Shown piece after piece: positions 49,339 through 52,429 of a stretch of 52,429 nucleotides of DNA. The position numbers were made by a program, and so were the translations under genes. A model generated the notes under the pieces. The model did no database searches and was not told where the DNA came from. It was given only the letters and a program-made list of their open reading frames with translations. The DNA comes from an uncultured Microbacterium sp. (GTDB lineage Bacteria > Actinomycetota > Actinomycetes > Actinomycetales > Microbacteriaceae): assembly GCF_937927635.1 (NCBI RefSeq), contig NZ_CALBRW010000041.1:1-52429 (forward strand). The letters run 5' to 3'. Each line of letters opens with the position of its first letter. Position 1 is the first letter of the stretch.

Positions 49339-51237
49339 ATGCTGATCCAACCCATCGACTACTTCCTGGTCGGCTGGTTCGTCCTTGTAGCCATCAGTAC
49401 CCTTTGGGTCGGCGTCGACCAGTTCCGAAGCAACCCCGAGCCCACCGTGATGAAGTGGGGCTTTATCCTCGTCACCCTCTACCTCGGACCCATCGGTGCG
49501 CTCCTATATGTCCTGGCGGACAAGGAGCCACGGCCGGGGGAGCACGAAGAGTTCACAAAGCCCCTCTGGAAGCAGGGCATCGGATCGACCATTCACTGCG
49601 TGGCCGGAGACGCGACGGGAATCATCGCCGCCGCGGTGATCGTCTCTACCCTGGGCCTGCCGATGTGGCTCGATCTGATCATCGAGTACATCGCCGGATT
49701 CGCTTTCGGGCTCTTCATCTTCCAGGCCCTGTTCATGAAGAACATGATGGGAGGCACCTACTGGCAGAACGTGCGCCGCTCGTTCCTGCCGGAATTCATC
49801 AGCATGAACTTCATGATGGCCGGGATGGCGCCGGTGATGTCGCTGCTGATGATGGGCCGCGACATGCGGGCCATGGTCCCCACCGAACTGATCTTCTGGG
49901 GTGTGATGTCCGTCGGCGTCGCCGCCGGCTTCGCGCTGGCCTACCCCTCCAACGTGTGGATGGTGAAGAAGGGCATCAAGCACGGGCTGATGACCCAACG
50001 CAAGGAGCCGGCCACCGATCCGCAGACCGAACACGCCGGGCACGCGGCGATGGCCGCCGGATCCGGGGCGGGGCGTGACGAGGCGCAGCCGCCGTCCGAG
50101 CATGAGCAGCATCAGCCCCGCGGGACGAGTAAGGTCACCGTCCCGCAGCTGACCGTCGTCGCCTCGTTCGCGACGATCGCACTGATCGTGGGCATGGTCG
50201 CCCCCGCCAACGCGGTCAACATGACCCTCAGCGCCGAAGACGTCGGAGGTCTGATCATGCCGCCGGGCATGATCATGACCCGCGACACTCCCGCCGAGGC
50301 GATGGAGGACATGGCTGCGGTCGATCCGCGGGACGTCACCAGCGCCTACGACGTGGACACCCGTGGTGACGAGGTCCTCGAGCCTTCCCGGATCGAGGAT
50401 GGCGTGAAGATCTACGAGCTCACTGTCTCCCTGATCCGATGGGAGATCCTCCCTGGTGTTGCCGTCGACGCATACGCGTACAACGGGCAGGTGCCCGGGC
50501 CCCGGCTGAACTTCACCCAAGGCGACCGGATCCGCATCGACGTCACCAACAAGCTCGACGAGACCACCACCGTGCACTGGCACGGCCTGGACGTCCCCAA
50601 CGAGATGGACGGCCCCGCCGGCATCACCCAGGACCCGATCCAGCCCGGTGCCACGTACAGCTACGAGTACACCGTCAAGCAATGGGGCACCTTCTTCTAC
50701 CACTCCCACGACCACGCCGACCGGCAGCAGGCGCTCGGCCTGTACGGGGCACTCATCATCGACCCGGCCGACCCGTCCCAGCAGCCCGCGGCGGATCACG
50801 ACTACACGATCCAGCTGCAGGAATGGCTCAACAGAGAAGGCCTGACCTACCCGGCGATGCCGATGGAAGGAGGAATGCCGAACTACTTCACCATCAACGG
50901 GAAGGCGTACCCGGCCACCGAAACCATCGACATGAAAATCGGCGAGACCCTCAAGGTCCGCTTCATCGGCTCCAACACCGTCGGCATCCACCCGATGCAC
51001 ATCCACGGCGGCCCGTTCACCGTCGTCGCCCGCGACGGCGAAGCCCTCGCCGAAGACCAACAATTCAAAGCCGACACCATCAACATCGGGCCCGGTCAAC
51101 GCTACGACGTGATCTGGGAGGCGCTGGAGCCCGGCAAGTGGCTCATCCACTGCCACATCAACCACCACACGACCAACAACAACGTCGAGACCGACGGCGC
51201 CGGCGGGCTCACGATGATCATCAACGTCACCGAGTAG
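49339..51237 (+). CDS. DUF4396-multicopper oxidase fusion
   Basis: 632 residues. The first 210 form a DUF4396-type membrane domain with about six helices (YFLVGWFVLVAISTLWVGV onward, Met-rich middle). After a His/Gln linker and another helix comes a two-domain multicopper oxidase. Copper ligands HWHG, FYHSHDHADR, HPMHIHG and HCHINHH are all present. The oxidase is thus tethered to the membrane and likely oxidises Cu(I) outside. With the other oxidase disrupted, it is the only intact one here. Preceded by CsoR operator 3 and AAAAGGAG. Confidence 0.85.
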   Translation: MLIQPIDYFLVGWFVLVAISTLWVGVDQFRSNPEPTVMKWGFILVTLYLGPIGALLYVLADKEPRPGEHEEFTKPLWKQGIGSTIHCVAGDATGIIAAAVIVSTLGLPMWLDLIIEYIAGFAFGLFIFQALFMKNMMGGTYWQNVRRSFLPEFISMNFMMAGMAPVMSLLMMGRDMRAMVPTELIFWGVMSVGVAAGFALAYPSNVWMVKKGIKHGLMTQRKEPATDPQTEHAGHAAMAAGSGAGRDEAQPPSEHEQHQPRGTSKVTVPQLTVVASFATIALIVGMVAPANAVNMTLSAEDVGGLIMPPGMIMTRDTPAEAMEDMAAVDPRDVTSAYDVDTRGDEVLEPSRIEDGVKIYELTVSLIRWEILPGVAVDAYAYNGQVPGPRLNFTQGDRIRIDVTNKLDETTTVHWHGLDVPNEMDGPAGITQDPIQPGATYSYEYTVKQWGTFFYHSHDHADRQQALGLYGALIIDPADPSQQPAADHDYTIQLQEWLNREGLTYPAMPMEGGMPNYFTINGKAYPATETIDMKIGETLKVRFIGSNTVGIHPMHIHGGPFTVVARDGEALAEDQQFKADTINIGPGQRYDVIWEALEPGKWLIHCHINHHTTNNNVETDGAGGLTMIINVTE

Positions 51238-51246
51238 ACCCTACTG

Positions 51247-51579
51247 ATGACCTATGTGATCGCACTGCCCTGCGTGGACGTCACCGACCGCGCCTGTCTG
51301 GACGAGTGCCCGGTGGACTGCATCTACGAGGGCGACCGGATGCTCTACATCCATCCCGACGAATGCGTCGACTGCGGTGCCTGCGAGCCCGTCTGCCCGG
51401 TCGAAGCGATCTACTACGAAGATGACCTCCCCGACGAGTGGGCCGACTACTACACCGTCAACGTCGAGTTCTTCACCGAGCTCGGTTCACCCGGCGGTGC
51501 CGCCAAGACCGGTGTTCTCGGTCTCGACCACCCCACTGTCGCTGCCCTCCCGCTGCAGCACCCGCGCGGCCTCGACTGA
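51247..51579 (+). CDS. fdxA: 7Fe ferredoxin, FdxA-like
   Basis: 110 residues. Two cluster motifs are visible: C9 with CLDECPVDC (3Fe-4S type) and CVDCGACEPVCP (4Fe-4S). The long tail (FTELGSPGGAAK) is usual for mycobacterial-type FdxA. It follows the oxidase gene by nine bases and may take electrons from the FAD oxidoreductase at 43327, or replace iron-sulfur proteins damaged by copper. These roles are inferred. Confidence 0.85.
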   Translation: MTYVIALPCVDVTDRACLDECPVDCIYEGDRMLYIHPDECVDCGACEPVCPVEAIYYEDDLPDEWADYYTVNVEFFTELGSPGGAAKTGVLGLDHPTVAALPLQHPRGLD

Positions 51580-51603
51580 CCCACCCCACCCCGAAGGACA
51601 CCC

Positions 51604-52296
51604 ATGACCGCCACCCTGCTCATCCTCGGCGCCGGACCCGGCACCGGCCGCGCCCTCGCACACACCTACGCCGCCGAAGGCTGGAACGTCGCCCTCGTCG
51701 CCCGCCGATCCGACCCGCTCACCGCTCTGGCCGACAGCATCCGCCGCAACGGCGGCGAGATCGCCGCGTTCCCCGCCGACATCACAAACCCGCACGAGCT
51801 GCGCACGGTCATCGACCAGGTGCGCGAGCGGCTCGGGCGGATCGACGCGATCGCCTTCACCGCGGCCTCCGACGACGGATTCGTCCCGGCGGCAGATCTC
51901 ACCAGCGAACAGGCCCGCACCTTCGCGGACCTGTTCCTCTACCCGCTGATCACCACCGTTCAACTCACCCTGGCGGACCTCCGAGGTAGCGAGCACGGTG
52001 CGATCTTCTACGTCAACGGCGCCAGCGCCCTGGGCGCACCCGCCGGGATGAGTGGTCCCGCCCCGGCGATGGCCGCCGCCCGCAACTACCTCGCTACCCT
52101 GCGCGATGAGCTCGCCGGCGATGTGTTCGTCGGGGCAACCTTCGTCGCCGCGATGATCGAGGGCAGCGCCGCCGCGGACGCCGCCGCCGAATGGAACGCG
52201 GACGGCAGCTTCCCCAGCATCGACGCCGCCCAGATCGCCGGCTCCATCTGGGACCGGCATCAGCACGGCGGGGCCTTCGAGACACTGCTCCCGTGA
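51604..52296 (+). CDS. Atypical SDR-family oxidoreductase
   Basis: 230 residues. The N-terminal Rossmann motif is ILGAGPGTGRALA, with VALVARRSDPL giving cofactor contacts. The Ser of the active site may be in YVNGASALG, but the YxxxK motif is missing (PAMAAARNYL instead), so it may not be a classical dehydrogenase. It follows the ferredoxin by 24 bases with GAAGGACA upstream and appears to close the copper operon. Confidence 0.8.
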   Translation: MTATLLILGAGPGTGRALAHTYAAEGWNVALVARRSDPLTALADSIRRNGGEIAAFPADITNPHELRTVIDQVRERLGRIDAIAFTAASDDGFVPAADLTSEQARTFADLFLYPLITTVQLTLADLRGSEHGAIFYVNGASALGAPAGMSGPAPAMAAARNYLATLRDELAGDVFVGATFVAAMIEGSAAADAAAEWNADGSFPSIDAAQIAGSIWDRHQHGGAFETLLP

Positions 52297-52310
52297 GCTG
52301 CTAGCCGCGC

Positions 52311-52429
52311 TCAGCGGTGCCGGACCAGGGCCGACTCGTCCTCGGTGAGGTGCGCGGTCTCGACCTGGAAGGTCGAGTGCTGGATCGACACCGGGAAGTG
52401 CCCGGCCACGCATTCGCGGACCTCGTGCA
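52311..52429 (-). CDS. CDF (cation diffusion facilitator) C-terminus, partial
   Basis: About 39 codons ending at TGA 52313-52311; the frame stays open to the window edge. HEVRECVAGHFPV, HSTFQVETAHL and the following Asp/Glu region match the cytoplasmic ferredoxin-like tail of CDF zinc/cobalt exporters. The membrane part lies outside the window. Confidence 0.7.
   Translation of the reverse strand, partial: HEVRECVAGHFPVSIQHSTFQVETAHLTEDESALVRHR

Noticed and set aside
1..52429. CRISPR array, prophage structural genes, rRNA
   Set aside because: No regularly spaced direct repeats of CRISPR type, no capsid, tail or terminase-like proteins and no rRNA-like sequence seen on either strand.

Overview
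The window is high-GC DNA from an actinobacterium, most likely of the Micrococcales/Microbacteriaceae type. The grounds are codon use, the Tad and TcpA-type conjugation genes, and a CsoR-type copper island. No chromosomal housekeeping block is present. ParA-type partition genes, a Gram-positive type IV secretion system (T4SS) and metal resistance together point to a conjugative plasmid or integrative element. No replication initiator or relaxase lies in the window, so it is part of a larger element.

Region 1 (1-13.9 kb, almost all minus strand). Reading leftwards from 13.94 kb: parA, a two-part ribbon-helix-helix (RHH)-like partner, a SAF-domain RcpC/CpaB-like protein, tadZ-like, tadA, tadB, tadC, a Flp-type pilin, two TadE-like and one TadG-like pseudopilin, a lipoprotein, a secreted protein, a large LysM / winged-helix-BTAD membrane protein and a prepilin peptidase. 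Most genes overlap or nearly touch. This is a Tad pilus locus joined to partition genes.

Region 2 (13.9-29.4 kb). A gene-free stretch with repeated TATTGCGC sites is followed by a sigma-factor-like gene (minus). Then comes a plus-strand conjugation operon in Tn916/pCW3-like order (TcpC, small membrane protein, TcpE, VirB4-type ATPase, VirB6-type channel, M23/lytic hydrolase). A duplicated RHH-like protein, the FtsK-like coupling protein TcpA, small accessory genes and a NrdH-like redoxin follow.

A strictly spaced 34-bp element, RTGTCCGCGAA-N13-GGCCTATATG, occurs five times. Each copy sits just upstream of a start codon and points at it: the left partial gene, the LysM-BTAD gene, the pilin, the T4SS operon and TcpA. 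It looks like a dedicated promoter class that ties pilus and conjugation together. The sigma-like protein (14712-15482) is the best candidate to read it, and the membrane winged-helix-BTAD protein is the main alternative. This is the most novel signal here.

Region 3 (29.4-52.4 kb). A copper-resistance island: copZ-like, a secreted His-rich protein, CPC-type CopA, YHS proteins, two CsoR paralogues (one lacking the third copper ligand), an MFS transporter, two multicopper oxidases, an FAD oxidoreductase, a CPH-type ATPase, a tRNA-Cys, DUF305 and related lipoproteins, a ferredoxin, an atypical SDR and the end of a CDF transporter. Three 15-bp TACCC-N5-GGGTA operators mark a CsoR regulon. One multicopper oxidase is split by a 6445-bp ISL3-type composite element with a perfect 8-bp target duplication. 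Its cargo has lower GC and is a separate metal operon (NTF2-like protein, HMA chaperone, YPC-type P-ATPase, frameshifted thioredoxin) behind a MerR-type promoter with no MerR gene in view.
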